Counted from the stretch's first letter, positions 8,487 through 16,609 are shown. The stretch is 64,000 bases of DNA from Pseudomonas fluorescens (GCF_902498195.1 NZ_CABVIY010000004.1:248001-312000); one strand, 5' to 3'. A program made the numbers and translations. Notes: a model not told the origin generated them from the sequence alone.

Positions 8487-9437
8487 ATGGCTACAACCGT
8501 TAACAGCGACCTGATCATCTACAACGATGAGGCGCAAACTGCATACCTGGAGCGCGTCCAGGACAACCTCGATGTGTTCAATGCTTCGTCCAACGGCGCG
8601 ATGGTGCTCGACAACGAGCTGATCGAAGGCGACTTCCGCAAGCGTGCTCTGTACAAGCTAAACGGCTCGCTGGAACACCGCGACGTCAACTCCGAAACCA
8701 AGGTTACTGCCAAGAAAATCAGCGCTGGCGAAGCTGTTGGCGTCAAGGCTCCATGGAAGTACGGCCCGTACCAGACCACGGAAGAGGCGTTCAAGCGTCG
8801 CGGTCGTCCGGTCGAGGAGTTCTCCCAGATCGTCGGCGCCGACGTAGCAGATGCGACTCTGGAAGGCTTCATCCAGTACGCCACTGCTGGTCTCCGTGCA
8901 GCGATCGGCTCCAACGCTGACATGGTGGTTTCGGCCAACATCGAAACCGATGGCAAGAAAACGCTGACTCGCGGTATGCGCAAGTTCGGCGACAAGTTCG
9001 GTCGTATCGCGTTGTGGGTCATGCACTCCAGCGCTTACTTTGACATCGTCGACGAAGCGATCACCAACAAGATCTACGAAGAAGCCGGTGTCGTGATCTA
9101 CGGCGGCCTGCCAGGCACGCTCGGCAAGCCAGTGCTGGTTACCGACACCGCGCCGGCGGATGTGATCTTCGGCTTGCTGCCGAACGCTGTGACCATCACC
9201 GAGTCCCAGGCTCCGGGCTTCCGCTCGTACGAAGTGAACGACGAGGAAAACCTCGCCATTGGCTACCGCGCTGAAGGCACTGTGAACATCGATGTACTGG
9301 GTTACAGCTGGAAGGCCACCACTGGCGGTTCCAACCCAACCTTGGCCGCTGTGGGTTCGGCTGCCAACTGGATCAAGCATGCCGGCAGCAACAAGGTTAC
9401 CGCAGGCGTGATGATCACCCTGACGACCACTCCTTAA
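8487..9437 (+). CDS. Major capsid protein
   Basis: 316 residues starting MATTVNSDLIIYNDEAQTAY. Size, position after the scaffold, and the ADVADATLEGFIQYATAGL, IALWVMHSSAYFDIVDEAI and GKPVLVTDTAPAD segments fit an HK97-fold phage coat protein. It has AAGGGGATTG upstream. It forms the icosahedral shell. No proteolytic delta domain is evident, in keeping with a separately encoded scaffold. Confidence 0.88.
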   Translation: MATTVNSDLIIYNDEAQTAYLERVQDNLDVFNASSNGAMVLDNELIEGDFRKRALYKLNGSLEHRDVNSETKVTAKKISAGEAVGVKAPWKYGPYQTTEEAFKRRGRPVEEFSQIVGADVADATLEGFIQYATAGLRAAIGSNADMVVSANIETDGKKTLTRGMRKFGDKFGRIALWVMHSSAYFDIVDEAITNKIYEEAGVVIYGGLPGTLGKPVLVTDTAPADVIFGLLPNAVTITESQAPGFRSYEVNDEENLAIGYRAEGTVNIDVLGYSWKATTGGSNPTLAAVGSAANWIKHAGSNKVTAGVMITLTTTP

Positions 9438-9483
9438 CGCTCACCCATGAAAGCGGCCAGCGATGGCCGCCACGGAGATATCC

Positions 9484-10053
9484 ATGGAACTCACTTATTC
9501 CACTCAAAACTCTGGCTTTGATCCAGATAAGCGCTATCGCAACCCAGAGCACTTTGATCGCCCGGAAGCGGGTGTGACCGGTGTTGTTGTGGTTGGCGAA
9601 TGGCCTAACGTGGTCGATGCCTACGAGAGTGTCGGCGTCGAAGTGACGCTGAAGGAGGCGGAGAAGCGCCTTGTGCTGATTGTTGGTGCGGAAGATAACA
9701 AGGCCGAACTGGAAGCGTTGATCGGTAAGCTGCGGGCTGAAAGCGATACGGTTCGAGCGGTGATCGATGGTCTTGATGCCGGTGAGATCGAAAAGCCGGA
9801 AGCCGGCGAGCTCGCAATCCGGTTGTTTCAAGGGCTGGATGCCTTTCGTGTACAGATGATCGAACTGACCGGCCAGCGTGACGATCTGGCAGAGGAAAAC
9901 GAGAAATTGCGTACCGAGCTCGCGACACTCAAGGCCGACGGTCAGGAAGTCGAAGCGCTGAAGGCTAAGCTCGATTCTGCCGGCGTGACGTACCGCGCCA
10001 ACGCCTCGAAAGAATCCTTGGAAAAGCTCGTCGGCGATCTGCCCAGGGCTTGA
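9484..10053 (+). CDS. Head-associated protein with C-terminal HeH/LEM-like domain
   Basis: 189 residues. The N-terminal part (MELTYSTQNSGFDPDKRYRN) is of unknown fold; a coiled-coil segment spans about residues 120-165. The final 30 residues (LKAKLDSAGVTYRANASKES...) look like the small HeH/LEM helix-extended-loop-helix module seen at the end of many phage head proteins. Start 9484 has CGGAG 8 bases upstream and is preferred over an ATG at 9463. It lies between capsid and connector genes. Confidence 0.6.
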   Translation: MELTYSTQNSGFDPDKRYRNPEHFDRPEAGVTGVVVVGEWPNVVDAYESVGVEVTLKEAEKRLVLIVGAEDNKAELEALIGKLRAESDTVRAVIDGLDAGEIEKPEAGELAIRLFQGLDAFRVQMIELTGQRDDLAEENEKLRTELATLKADGQEVEALKAKLDSAGVTYRANASKESLEKLVGDLPRA

Positions 10054-10115
10054 TACTGCCGGCTGTCGGCAACACGTCGGCCAATCATTTAAAACTCAAT
10101 CCAGCGAGTCGATCC

Positions 10116-10619
10116 ATGACACTCACCATCGAGGATGGCACCGGCAAGCCAGACGCCGAAAGCTTCGCAACAGCCGAAAGCCTGGCGATGTACGCTGTGA
10201 AGTTCGGCCGCACGATCCCAGCAGCCGAGCAGGAGCAGGAAGCATTGCTGCGCCGCGCTGCCGTCCAGATGATGGCGCTCACCTGGAAGGGCAACAAGTC
10301 GAACGCGGCCCAGGCATTGCCCTGGCCTCGCCGCGGCGCTCAGGTCGACGGTGAAATCCTATCGCCGACCTACATTCCGGCTCGCATCGAGTACGGGCAG
10401 ATGGCGCTGGCGGTTGAGATCCACGCTGACGACATCGACCCACCATCACAGCGAACTGGTGCCGTGATTCGCGAGCGCGTGGAAGGTGCTGTGGACGTGC
10501 AGTACGCAGAGGCCAGCAACAACAATGGCTATCTGCTCCCTGCCGCACCAGATCGCCCCAGCGCAACCCAGTTCGCCGACTATCTTGCCCGCCGAGGGCT
10601 GTTCGCCATAAGGGCCTGA
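10116..10619 (+). CDS. Head-tail connector protein, DnaT-like family
   Basis: 167 residues starting MTLTIEDGTGKPDAESFATAE. The pattern of a DGTG...A(E/D)SFA(T/S)...A N-terminus, a hydrophobic helix (ALLRRAAVQMMALTWKG) and a conserved LPWPRRGAQVDG segment matches the DnaT-like ssDNA-binding family often found in phage heads, which structurally are adaptor (gp6-like) proteins attached to the portal. The DNA-binding name is historical; position argues for the connector role. Confidence 0.75.
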   Translation: MTLTIEDGTGKPDAESFATAESLAMYAVKFGRTIPAAEQEQEALLRRAAVQMMALTWKGNKSNAAQALPWPRRGAQVDGEILSPTYIPARIEYGQMALAVEIHADDIDPPSQRTGAVIRERVEGAVDVQYAEASNNNGYLLPAAPDRPSATQFADYLARRGLFAIRA

Positions 10620-10621
10620 GC

Positions 10622-11011
10622 ATGAGCGCTTTCTATGACCGTATGGCTGCCACTGCTTTGCGGTTGATAGCGCGATTTGGTCAGACCGCAACGCTTTCCG
10701 AAACGCCGGAGCCAGACCCTGATGACTACGACCCAGTGACCGGCACGGGCCCCGTCATCGTGCCCGTCACTCAGCTTGGCCAGGCGATCCTGCTGGACTA
10801 CACAGTGCAGGAGGCCGGCATCATCAACGCTGCCGGCTCGCTGGTTCAGCAGGGCGACAAGAAGATCATGCTCGCCGCGAAAGGCTTGGCCTGGGTGCCG
10901 ACGATGACGACGACCATTCTTGCTGACGGTCTGACGTGGACGATCATCAACATCAAGACGACCAATCCGGCCGGCACACCGCTGCTCTACGAACTGCACG
11001 GGAGGCGCTGA
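10622..11011 (+). CDS. Head closure (stopper-like) protein
   Basis: 129 residues starting MSAFYDRMAATALRLIARFGQ. It lies directly between the connector and the gp10-like neck protein. The fold suggested by alternating strands (GQAILLDYTVQEAG, KKIMLAAKGL, TWTIINIKTTNP) is that of beta-barrel head-completion proteins. Its stop overlaps the next start (TGATG). No catalytic motif is expected. The assignment is from synteny and secondary structure. Confidence 0.65.
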   Translation: MSAFYDRMAATALRLIARFGQTATLSETPEPDPDDYDPVTGTGPVIVPVTQLGQAILLDYTVQEAGIINAAGSLVQQGDKKIMLAAKGLAWVPTMTTTILADGLTWTIINIKTTNPAGTPLLYELHGRR

Positions 11012-11406
11012 TGAGCTTTGCAGATGACATCAAGCGATTCGCCGCCAAGACCTCAAAGGCGCATGACGAAATCACTCGCGGTACGACCATCGCGCTGTTC
11101 AATGCGGTGATTGAGGACACGCCCGTGGATGAAGGCCGGCTGCGCGGAGATTGGCAGACAACTGTCGGTCAGCCTGCTGTTGATGAGAACGGGCGGATTG
11201 ACACAGCCGGCACTGCGGCAATGGCCGAGGTGGTCGCCAATACCCCGCCAGGTGCTGGTCAGGAAACCCTGCTGACCAACAACATGCCTTACTGCCTGAA
11301 GATCGAAAACGGATCATCCGATAAGGCGCCTCAGGGAATGGTCCATCGCAATGTGGACCGCTTCCAAAAGTTGGTGGATGAGCAGGCGCGAAAAAATCGA
11401 GTTTGA
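11011..11406 (+). CDS. HK97 gp10-like neck protein
   Basis: 131 residues. MSFADDIKRFAAKTSKAHDE, then the diagnostic TPVDEGRLRGDWQ motif (about residues 34-46) and NNMPYCLKIENGSS, are hallmarks of the gp10/tail-completion family that joins head and tail. The start overlaps the preceding stop, so translation is coupled. GGGAGG lies just upstream. Confidence 0.85.
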   Translation: MSFADDIKRFAAKTSKAHDEITRGTTIALFNAVIEDTPVDEGRLRGDWQTTVGQPAVDENGRIDTAGTAAMAEVVANTPPGAGQETLLTNNMPYCLKIENGSSDKAPQGMVHRNVDRFQKLVDEQARKNRV

Positions 11407-11525
11407 AAGCTGCTTTCCTGAGCAGTTGATCTGCCCTCCCTACGGTGGAGGTGTGGCAGAGAAGGGAATTCGCCCGCTTTTTCGCCCCGTCGAGCTAGCC
11501 ACACCCCCATTTGAGTGTAGATCAC

Positions 11526-11945
11526 ATGTCTGAAACCAAGATCAACGGCGCCTTGGTCGCTGCCTATTTGGCTAGTAGCCTTTATCCGGCCGCCAGGACG
11601 GCTTGGGAAGGGAAAGCCTTCACGCCAGTAACTGGCCAGGCATGGGCTCGACTGACTGACATGCCAACCGGTCGTGAACCCGCCGCATTCGGTGGCGTAA
11701 ACCCGGTTGAGCGTACCGGTTACCTGCAGATCGATATCTACCACCCGAACAACACGGGCGCCGGGCCGATCCTGGCTGACGCCGACAAGGCACTCAACTT
11801 CTACGCGCCCGGACTCGGTCTCGAGTATCAGGGGCAGCGTGTGCACATCCGTAAGTCTGAGCGCTCCAAGATCACCCCCGAAACTGTATGGACTGGCTTA
11901 AGCATCCACGTTTATTACACGGCCTGGATCTTCCCCGGCGTCTGA
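11526..11945 (+). CDS. Tail terminator-like protein (DUF4128 type)
   Basis: 139 residues starting MSETKINGALVAAYLASSL. Position just before the tail tube, size, and the RTGYLQIDIYHPNNTG and RVHIRKSERSKITPE segments fit the DUF4128/tail terminator family, which caps the tail tube at the head-proximal end and sets tail length together with the tape measure. It is separated from the upstream neck gene by 119 bases with no evident signal and is followed by a terminator. Confidence 0.75.
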   Translation: MSETKINGALVAAYLASSLYPAARTAWEGKAFTPVTGQAWARLTDMPTGREPAAFGGVNPVERTGYLQIDIYHPNNTGAGPILADADKALNFYAPGLGLEYQGQRVHIRKSERSKITPETVWTGLSIHVYYTAWIFPGV

Positions 11946-11970
11946 GTCGCCTCCCGCAGCAACCCCCATA

Positions 11971-11994
11971 CCCCGCCCATTGAGCGGGTTTTTT
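11971..11994 (+). terminator. Rho-independent terminator
   Basis: CCCGC (11972-11976) pairs with GCGGG (11984-11988) and is followed by TTTTTT, between the tail terminator and tail tube genes. Confidence 0.8.
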
Positions 11995-12012
11995 CGTTAA
12001 GAGGATCCCTAA

Positions 12013-12918
12013 ATGGGCAAGTTAGCCAACGGCTCGGCCGTTCAGTATTACTACGTCCAGGAAGTGGCCGGCGTTGTGCCCGCCACTCCGGCTTGGAAGC
12101 CGATTCGATTCGTCACCGCCGGCCTGACCCCGAACATCAACCAAATCGACACCGCGGAAATGAACCAGTCCCGGCAGCGTCCGCCGAGCCGCGGCGGTAC
12201 TTACAGCGTTGCCGGTGATATCGCTGTCGAGTTGTCGTTCTCCAGCTTCGACGATCTGATTCAGGCCGCCATGCAAGGCACCTGGACGGCCAATGTCCTG
12301 AAGATCGGCAAGGTGGAGCGTTCGTTTGCGATCCTTGAGCGTCACACGGATATTGGCGTCGACTACTGCTATCACGGCTGCCGCGTCAGCAAGATGGCGA
12401 TCAGCTCCCCACTGAATGCAAAGGTGGGCGTCACCTTCAGCATGATGGGCGCCAAGGCGGAGAAATACACCGTTCCAGTGGGCTCAACTTACGTCGCGGC
12501 CACAGCGACCGACACCATGGTCACCACCAACCTGGCACTGACCGAGGGTGGTGTTCCAGTGGCTTACGCGACCGAATGGAGCGTTGATCTGGATAACGGC
12601 ATGGAAGCGGTGTTTGCGCTGGGTAGCCGCGAGGCCTACGACATCTCCAACGGTGTGGCGGTGGTTACCGGCTCGATGTCGGCCTACCTGGTCGATGCGG
12701 TGCTGTGGGACAAGGTGCTCGAAGAGACCTCCACCTCGCACGCGATCGAATTCACCGAGGGCGCAGACAGCTACACGCTGGAGTTGCCGAAGGTCCGTTA
12801 CACCCAGGGCCAGAAGCAAACCAGCGGCCCCGGCGCAATCATCCCGCAATACACCGTGAGCGCCGGTTACGACGATGTGCTGGCCACCACCATGATGATC
12901 ACGCGCACCGGCGTGTAA
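12013..12918 (+). CDS. Major tail tube protein
   Basis: 301 residues starting MGKLANGSAVQYYYVQEVAG. Segments such as FVTAGLTPNINQIDTAEM, GDIAVELSFSSFDDLIQAAMQGTW and VSKMAISSPLNAKVGVTFSMMG fit the Phage_tube_2 family of siphovirus tail tubes. It polymerises around the tape measure to form the DNA conduit. It is flanked by terminators, as highly expressed structural genes often are. Confidence 0.88.
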   Translation: MGKLANGSAVQYYYVQEVAGVVPATPAWKPIRFVTAGLTPNINQIDTAEMNQSRQRPPSRGGTYSVAGDIAVELSFSSFDDLIQAAMQGTWTANVLKIGKVERSFAILERHTDIGVDYCYHGCRVSKMAISSPLNAKVGVTFSMMGAKAEKYTVPVGSTYVAATATDTMVTTNLALTEGGVPVAYATEWSVDLDNGMEAVFALGSREAYDISNGVAVVTGSMSAYLVDAVLWDKVLEETSTSHAIEFTEGADSYTLELPKVRYTQGQKQTSGPGAIIPQYTVSAGYDDVLATTMMITRTGV

Positions 12919-12936
12919 TCCTATTTTTACTTCCAG

Positions 12937-12960
12937 GCCCGCCACTGAGCGGGCTTTCTT
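12937..12960 (+). terminator. Rho-independent terminator
   Basis: GCCCGC (12937-12942) and GCGGGC (12949-12954) form a perfect stem followed by TTTCTT, after the tail tube gene. Confidence 0.75.
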
Positions 12961-12978
12961 GTTTCTGGAGATCTACAG

Positions 12979-13404
12979 ATGACCACCAAAACCAAAGCAG
13001 CCGAAACCGTCAAGCCATTCGCTCTGTCCGACTTCTTCACTCTGGGCGCACTGGAGAAGGGCAAGAATTTGCCACTGACCTTGCCGGACGGCACCGCCAC
13101 GGAATATCACCTGGTGGTGCTGGGCGCAGATGCGCCGGCGGCGCGCAAGGCACTGCTGGAAGCGACCCGCATCCTGCGTGACAAGGGTAAGGAAGGCATG
13201 ACGGCCGAAGAGGAGGACGCCATCGCTCAGCGTGCCAATCTGCATTACCGCACCGCGCTGGCTTTCGATTGGTCGCTGCCTGTCCCGTACTCGAAAGAAG
13301 CCGTTACCGAGCTGCTGCTCAACAACCCCGGCCTGGCAAATGATGTTGAGCGTCTGGCGAGCGACCGCGCCCGTTTTTTCGCTCCAGAGTTGACAGCCTC
13401 CTAA
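12979..13404 (+). CDS. Tail assembly chaperone (gpG-like)
   Basis: 141 residues starting MTTKTKAAETVKPFALSDFF. Size and place between tail tube and tape measure match the lambda gpG class, which keeps the tape measure soluble during tail assembly. Near its end the reading frame crosses a TTTTTTC heptamer (13374-13380) and a second frame, open from 13350, continues to 13718. A fraction of ribosomes therefore probably makes a longer gpGT-type protein of about 246 residues. Confidence 0.85.
   Translation: MTTKTKAAETVKPFALSDFFTLGALEKGKNLPLTLPDGTATEYHLVVLGADAPAARKALLEATRILRDKGKEGMTAEEEDAIAQRANLHYRTALAFDWSLPVPYSKEAVTELLLNNPGLANDVERLASDRARFFAPELTAS
13374..13380 (+). other. Probable -1 ribosomal frameshift site (T TTT TTC)
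   Basis: In the gpG frame the codons are TTT (13375-13377) and TTC (13378-13380), preceded by T. Slipping back one base leaves TTT TTT in both sites, an ideal X XXY YYZ heptamer. The -1 frame is open from 13350 and joins the 13491-13718 frame without a stop. Programmed frameshifting at this place is established for siphovirus tail chaperones; here it is inferred from sequence. Confidence 0.82.
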
Positions 13405-13490
13405 GCCACTGGGAAGGGGAGGCCAAGCTCAACAAACCGGTCAATGGATCGACTGCCACCACCCGCGAGCACCTAACGCGGGTCTGGGAG

Positions 13491-13718
13491 ATGACCAAGC
13501 ACAAGCCTCGGGAGCTGGACATTCCGGCCGTACCTGAGGGTATGGGCTATCTGGCCGGTTTGTACTGGGAGCTCAAGCGCACCAGTGATCCCCTGACTTG
13601 GCAGGAAATGGACGCTTGGACGCGGATGATGGATCGGCAGATCGAGCCGGAAGAGGCCCGGGTGCTGATGAAGATGGACCACATTCACTGTCGGGTTATG
13701 AGTGAAGGCGTGGGCTGA
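13491..13718 (+). CDS. Tail assembly chaperone, frameshift (T) domain
   Basis: 75 residues from the first ATG, but the frame is open back to 13350 and is more likely translated as the C-terminal 112 residues of a gpGT fusion after slippage at 13374-13380. Residues before the ATG (SRVDSLLSHWEGEAKLNKPV) continue the helical character. In lambda the T domain binds tail tube protein while G binds the tape measure. No good ribosome site precedes the ATG beyond GGGAG inside a coding stretch, which supports the fusion. Confidence 0.75.
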   Translation: MTKHKPRELDIPAVPEGMGYLAGLYWELKRTSDPLTWQEMDAWTRMMDRQIEPEEARVLMKMDHIHCRVMSEGVG

Positions 13719-13896
13719 GCATTCACACGCTGGGTAGGCGGACGGGGGCCACGCTCCCTCTGCTTCTAGGCGATGACTCAGGAGTAATCAGTCTTTATGC
13801 TTTGGATGTGTCTACTATCTTTAACTGAAAAAGGTAGTGACACTCAGGGTTGTGCCGAATAGCATGCGGCCATCATCGTAAAGCTGAGCCAGCAAC

Positions 13897-14277
13897 ATGG
13901 ATGTAGTACAAGAGTGGTTTGAGGAGCTTCCTGATCAGTGCCCGCCTGCCCAGGCGTCAAATCTTGAGAAGTTCGTCTGCTATCGCCTTTGCGAAGGCGC
14001 CCAGCCAGTGGAGGGGGATTTTCTATCCCACCGTACGCTATTTCCGAAGAAAGTGTTCCGTGTTCCTGAGTGTCAAGCGCGAGCTATATCTGTCTACAAA
14101 GAAGCGGAGGACTTGGATTCAGTACTGAAACTCCCTGCCCATAAACATAAGATCAAGGTGAAGATCACCTTGGGGCAGGATGACGGGGCAGTTATGAAGA
14201 CTGGGCAAGGCAGTCACTATTCTTGGTGGCGATCAAAACGCTTCGATTTAGCGTGTGCGGCAGGGGGCAGGGAATGA
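13897..14277 (+). CDS. Unknown protein, first gene of a two-gene cassette in the tail module
   Basis: 126 residues, MDVVQEWFEELPDQCPPAQA. The protein is mixed alpha/beta with a KHKIKVKITLGQDDGAVMKTG segment near the C-terminus and four Cys. It is not a recognisable tail protein. A 178-base non-coding gap precedes it, and its stop overlaps the next start (ATGA), so the two are translationally coupled. It interrupts the usual chaperone-to-tape-measure order, which points to an acquired accessory (moron) cassette. Function unknown. Confidence 0.7.
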   Translation: MDVVQEWFEELPDQCPPAQASNLEKFVCYRLCEGAQPVEGDFLSHRTLFPKKVFRVPECQARAISVYKEAEDLDSVLKLPAHKHKIKVKITLGQDDGAVMKTGQGSHYSWWRSKRFDLACAAGGRE

Positions 14278-15401
14278 AAGCCATACAGCTACTGCACGTT
14301 CTGCTGGACTACGACTATCCGCAGGTTTTCGTGGCGCGTGACGCTATCGGTGTTCGTTACGTTTGCATGGTGGCGGAGGAGGTTGAGCATGGCCCAGTAT
14401 TTCTCTGCGTTCCTGTGTCTGATTACCGCTGTAGGGAGCTACTTACCGGGAAAATCGATCTTAGGCATGTTTATGAGAACCCTGAGCTTTCCGAGTTCTA
14501 TCAAGCTTCGCCGGATGACTTGACCGAGCCATTTGGCATAGAGCTGACGCGGTTCAATGTGGCTCCACAAGACTGGCTGCCAGATCCGGGCTTGGTTTTT
14601 CAGTACGACGACGAGGTCCTGATCAAGGCGCAAGAGCTGAACGCTACGGTTGCTTTTGCATCTCTGGCAGTTCCAGAGGCGTCCCACGAGGCAAGGATCC
14701 GCACACGCAAACTTTCCGAGTTTTTGGCTATTTATCAAGGCGTACTTCGCAATCTGGCGAGGGTTGCTGCTAAGTCGAATGGTAAAGCGATACCCAAGGG
14801 GGATGAACCCTACGAGTCAGACGTTTTTGGATTTTGCCCTGGCTCTTTCACAGTCCAGGTGCGTAGTGCAGAGTCCTGCGACATGCTAGGGGAGAATAAA
14901 GCGCTAATCAGCGCCTTTACCAAGCTCAACGAGTTCTTGGCGTTAGCCGACAAGCCAGATGAGGCAGTCAGATTTTTGCTGGGCATTAAGGGGCATGCTG
15001 CCTCGTCACTGATAAGCCTACTGAATTTCATCGCTGAAAACGATTGCCCGTTCGCCAACACATGGTCTACCCCTGGTATGCGGAGCTCAAGTAAAAGCAA
15101 GATCCGTGTAGCCAGTGCTCAAAATGTCATCCAGCGCTGCCGACATCGCGAAGATCTAGGTGTGGAGGACATAGCGTTGACCGGTATTGTTGACTCAGCA
15201 AAAGTATCAACAAGCACTTGGAGGATCGATGTTGACGGTGTGGCTTATAGCGGCGGCATCAAAGACGGGTCGAATCTCAACTTGGCGGGAATAACGGTCG
15301 GAAACAGATACACATTTCATTGCCAAGAGAAAATCGAGATCGTGCACGGGACTGGGCGCGAGGTGAAAATAATTAGCCTAGTTCGGTTTGAGCCCGCTTG
15401 A
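14274..15401 (+). CDS. DUF6575-like protein, second gene of the cassette
   Basis: 375 residues. The N-terminal 100 residues (LLDYDYPQVFVARDAIG, ...CVPVSDYRCRELLTGKIDL) resemble the DUF6575 domain, a small beta-rich module of unknown role. The rest is an alpha/beta region, and a final small beta-barrel-like part (TGIVDSAKVSTSTWRIDVDG) follows. The ATG overlaps the preceding stop with GGGGGCAGGG upstream. A strong terminator follows, so the pair is a self-contained unit. The family name is from memory of the sequence pattern; no function is known to me. Confidence 0.65.
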   Translation: MKAIQLLHVLLDYDYPQVFVARDAIGVRYVCMVAEEVEHGPVFLCVPVSDYRCRELLTGKIDLRHVYENPELSEFYQASPDDLTEPFGIELTRFNVAPQDWLPDPGLVFQYDDEVLIKAQELNATVAFASLAVPEASHEARIRTRKLSEFLAIYQGVLRNLARVAAKSNGKAIPKGDEPYESDVFGFCPGSFTVQVRSAESCDMLGENKALISAFTKLNEFLALADKPDEAVRFLLGIKGHAASSLISLLNFIAENDCPFANTWSTPGMRSSSKSKIRVASAQNVIQRCRHREDLGVEDIALTGIVDSAKVSTSTWRIDVDGVAYSGGIKDGSNLNLAGITVGNRYTFHCQEKIEIVHGTGREVKIISLVRFEPA

Positions 15402-15431
15402 GTTAATAAACGCCCTTCTACCAGGAACCTA

Positions 15432-15457
15432 GAGCCCAGCCCCGCGCTGGGCTTTTT
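15432..15457 (+). terminator. Rho-independent terminator
   Basis: GCCCAGC (15434-15440) and GCTGGGC (15446-15452) with loop CCCGC and five T. It closes the two-gene accessory cassette. Confidence 0.85.
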
Positions 15458-15491
15458 GCATCTGGTGGCGATAACTTTGGCTCACCGGACC

Positions 15492-15776
15492 TTATATGAC
15501 CATTGCATCGAATAACCATTTGACATCCCCGAGGTCTTGCTCGTTGGATTGCTCTATGTGACCAAGGATGTTTAGAAAGTTTTCCCGGTCGACCTTAGTT
15601 ACGGAGCGATGCATTGGGACGCACCAGTGATTCACCACTCCGGAAGGAAATGTTGTTTTCTTTAGCGCGATTTTAACCTTTGTGCGCAGCACCCTTTTTT
15701 GGGAAGTGCTCAGTCTTTCATTGTCAGCAAAGGTTCTCAGCAACTCAGCTTTGTCGATGTTCGATTGAAGAGGCAT
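15492..15776 (-). CDS. Small minus-strand protein, unknown
   Basis: 94 residues, MPLQSNIDKAELLRTFADNE, mostly helical and basic in the first half (KRVLRTKVKIALKK), ending DVKWLFDAMVI. It lies opposite in direction to the structural genes and near the Mnt-like repressor, as lysogenically expressed accessory genes often do. The ribosome site is weak (GGAGCGCTGA). No family was recognised. Confidence 0.5.
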   Translation of the reverse strand: MPLQSNIDKAELLRTFADNERLSTSQKRVLRTKVKIALKKTTFPSGVVNHWCVPMHRSVTKVDRENFLNILGHIEQSNEQDLGDVKWLFDAMVI

Positions 15777-15812
15777 TCAGCGCTCCTTGCGTTGTGGTGG
15801 GGAGAAGGTGCA

Positions 15813-15837
15813 AAAGCCCAGGCTGGTGCTGGGCTTT
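15813..15837 (-). terminator. Terminator hairpin after the Mnt-like gene
   Basis: AAAGCCCAG (15813-15821) and CTGGGCTTT (15829-15837) are perfect complements; on the minus strand the stem is followed by TTTTG. It ends transcription of the repressor gene 15854-16303 before the next minus-strand gene. Confidence 0.75.
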
Positions 15838-15853
15838 GGGGGCTAGGTCGGGG

Positions 15854-16303
15854 TTACTTTTTCGATCTTGGCGGATGGGTATTCTCTGCAACTCTAGTTG
15901 CGAGATGAACATCGCTGTCAATTCCGAGCGGCATTGATTGTTTCCTTTGAGGAGGCCTTTCTTCTGGAGGCATGGCCGCCCTGGCAGCAGCGTGGCGAAG
16001 GTACTTCGCCGTAGCCTCTTCATGCAGCAATTCGACCTGATCCATGTGACTCAAGTTAGACATCGATTTAAGGTCAGAAATCTTATCAAGGGTTTCTTGA
16101 TACATCCTAGCCAAGACCTGCATAGCCGCATCGTGCTCGGATAGAGGCTGCGCGACGGTGTCTCTCGCGAAGCTCTCCTCAAGGCGAGCGACGATTTCTG
16201 CGTTGAGGCTACGTTTTGCCTGCCCTGCAGAGGCTTCGAGCTGATCCCTAAGCTCTGCGGTCATGCGAAGCGAGTAGGGCGGTAATACATGCCGGTCTGT
16301 CAT
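15854..16303 (-). CDS. Arc/Mnt family repressor (Mnt-like position)
   Basis: 149 residues. MTDRHVLPPYSLRMTAELRDQL gives the beta strand and first helix of a ribbon-helix-helix fold, completed by KRSLNAEIVARLEESF. A coiled-coil or oligomerisation tail follows. Start 16303 has GTGGAAACC just upstream; an earlier ATG at 16354 would extend into the operator region and is rejected. Divergent to the Arc-like and antirepressor genes, it occupies the place of Mnt in P22 immI, the repressor that shuts off the antirepressor in lysogens. Confidence 0.85.
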   Translation of the reverse strand: MTDRHVLPPYSLRMTAELRDQLEASAGQAKRSLNAEIVARLEESFARDTVAQPLSEHDAAMQVLARMYQETLDKISDLKSMSNLSHMDQVELLHEEATAKYLRHAAARAAMPPEERPPQRKQSMPLGIDSDVHLATRVAENTHPPRSKK

Positions 16304-16357
16304 TGGTTTCCACGGTGCAATGATATTAAACAGAGATTCTGTTCGTGCATTCAAAAA

Positions 16358-16401
16358 GATTCAAGAATCCACTTGACGTCAAAATCTAGTGACGTCAATA
16401 T
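16358..16401 (+). promoter_or_regulatory. Antirepressor promoter with two TGACGTCA operators
   Basis: A -35 TTGACG (16373-16378) and a -10 CAATAT (16396-16401) are 17 bases apart. Two copies of the perfect palindrome TGACGTCA (16374-16381 and 16390-16397), 16 bases centre to centre, cover the -35 and the spacer. GATTC-AA-GAATC (16358-16369) lies just upstream. These are natural sites for the two divergent ribbon-helix-helix proteins. Binding is inferred. Confidence 0.7.
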
Positions 16402-16428
16402 GAATCCACAACGCAAAGGAGGAGCACC

Positions 16429-16602
16429 ATGAAAGGCGCACACCAGATCTCGGCGTATAGCCTACGGATCGCGGATGAACTGAAAAAAAAGGCAATGCAG
16501 GAGGCTGGCATCAACCGTCGCAGCCTCAATGCCGAGCTTGGCCTGCTAATTGAGGAGGGGCTGAAATGGCGGGAAATGCAGAACAAGCAGGCGGCAGCCT
16601 GA
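16429..16602 (+). CDS. Arc-like ribbon-helix-helix repressor
   Basis: 57 residues. HQISAYSLRIADELKKKAMQ and RRSLNAELGLLIEEGLKW make up a complete Arc-type beta-helix-helix fold, the same size class as P22 Arc (53 residues). It has a very strong ribosome site (AAAGGAGGAG). It lies directly downstream of the operator-promoter and just before the antirepressor gene, exactly as arc precedes ant in P22, where Arc limits overproduction of Ant after induction. Confidence 0.88.
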   Translation: MKGAHQISAYSLRIADELKKKAMQEAGINRRSLNAELGLLIEEGLKWREMQNKQAAA

Positions 16603-16609
16603 AAACGAA

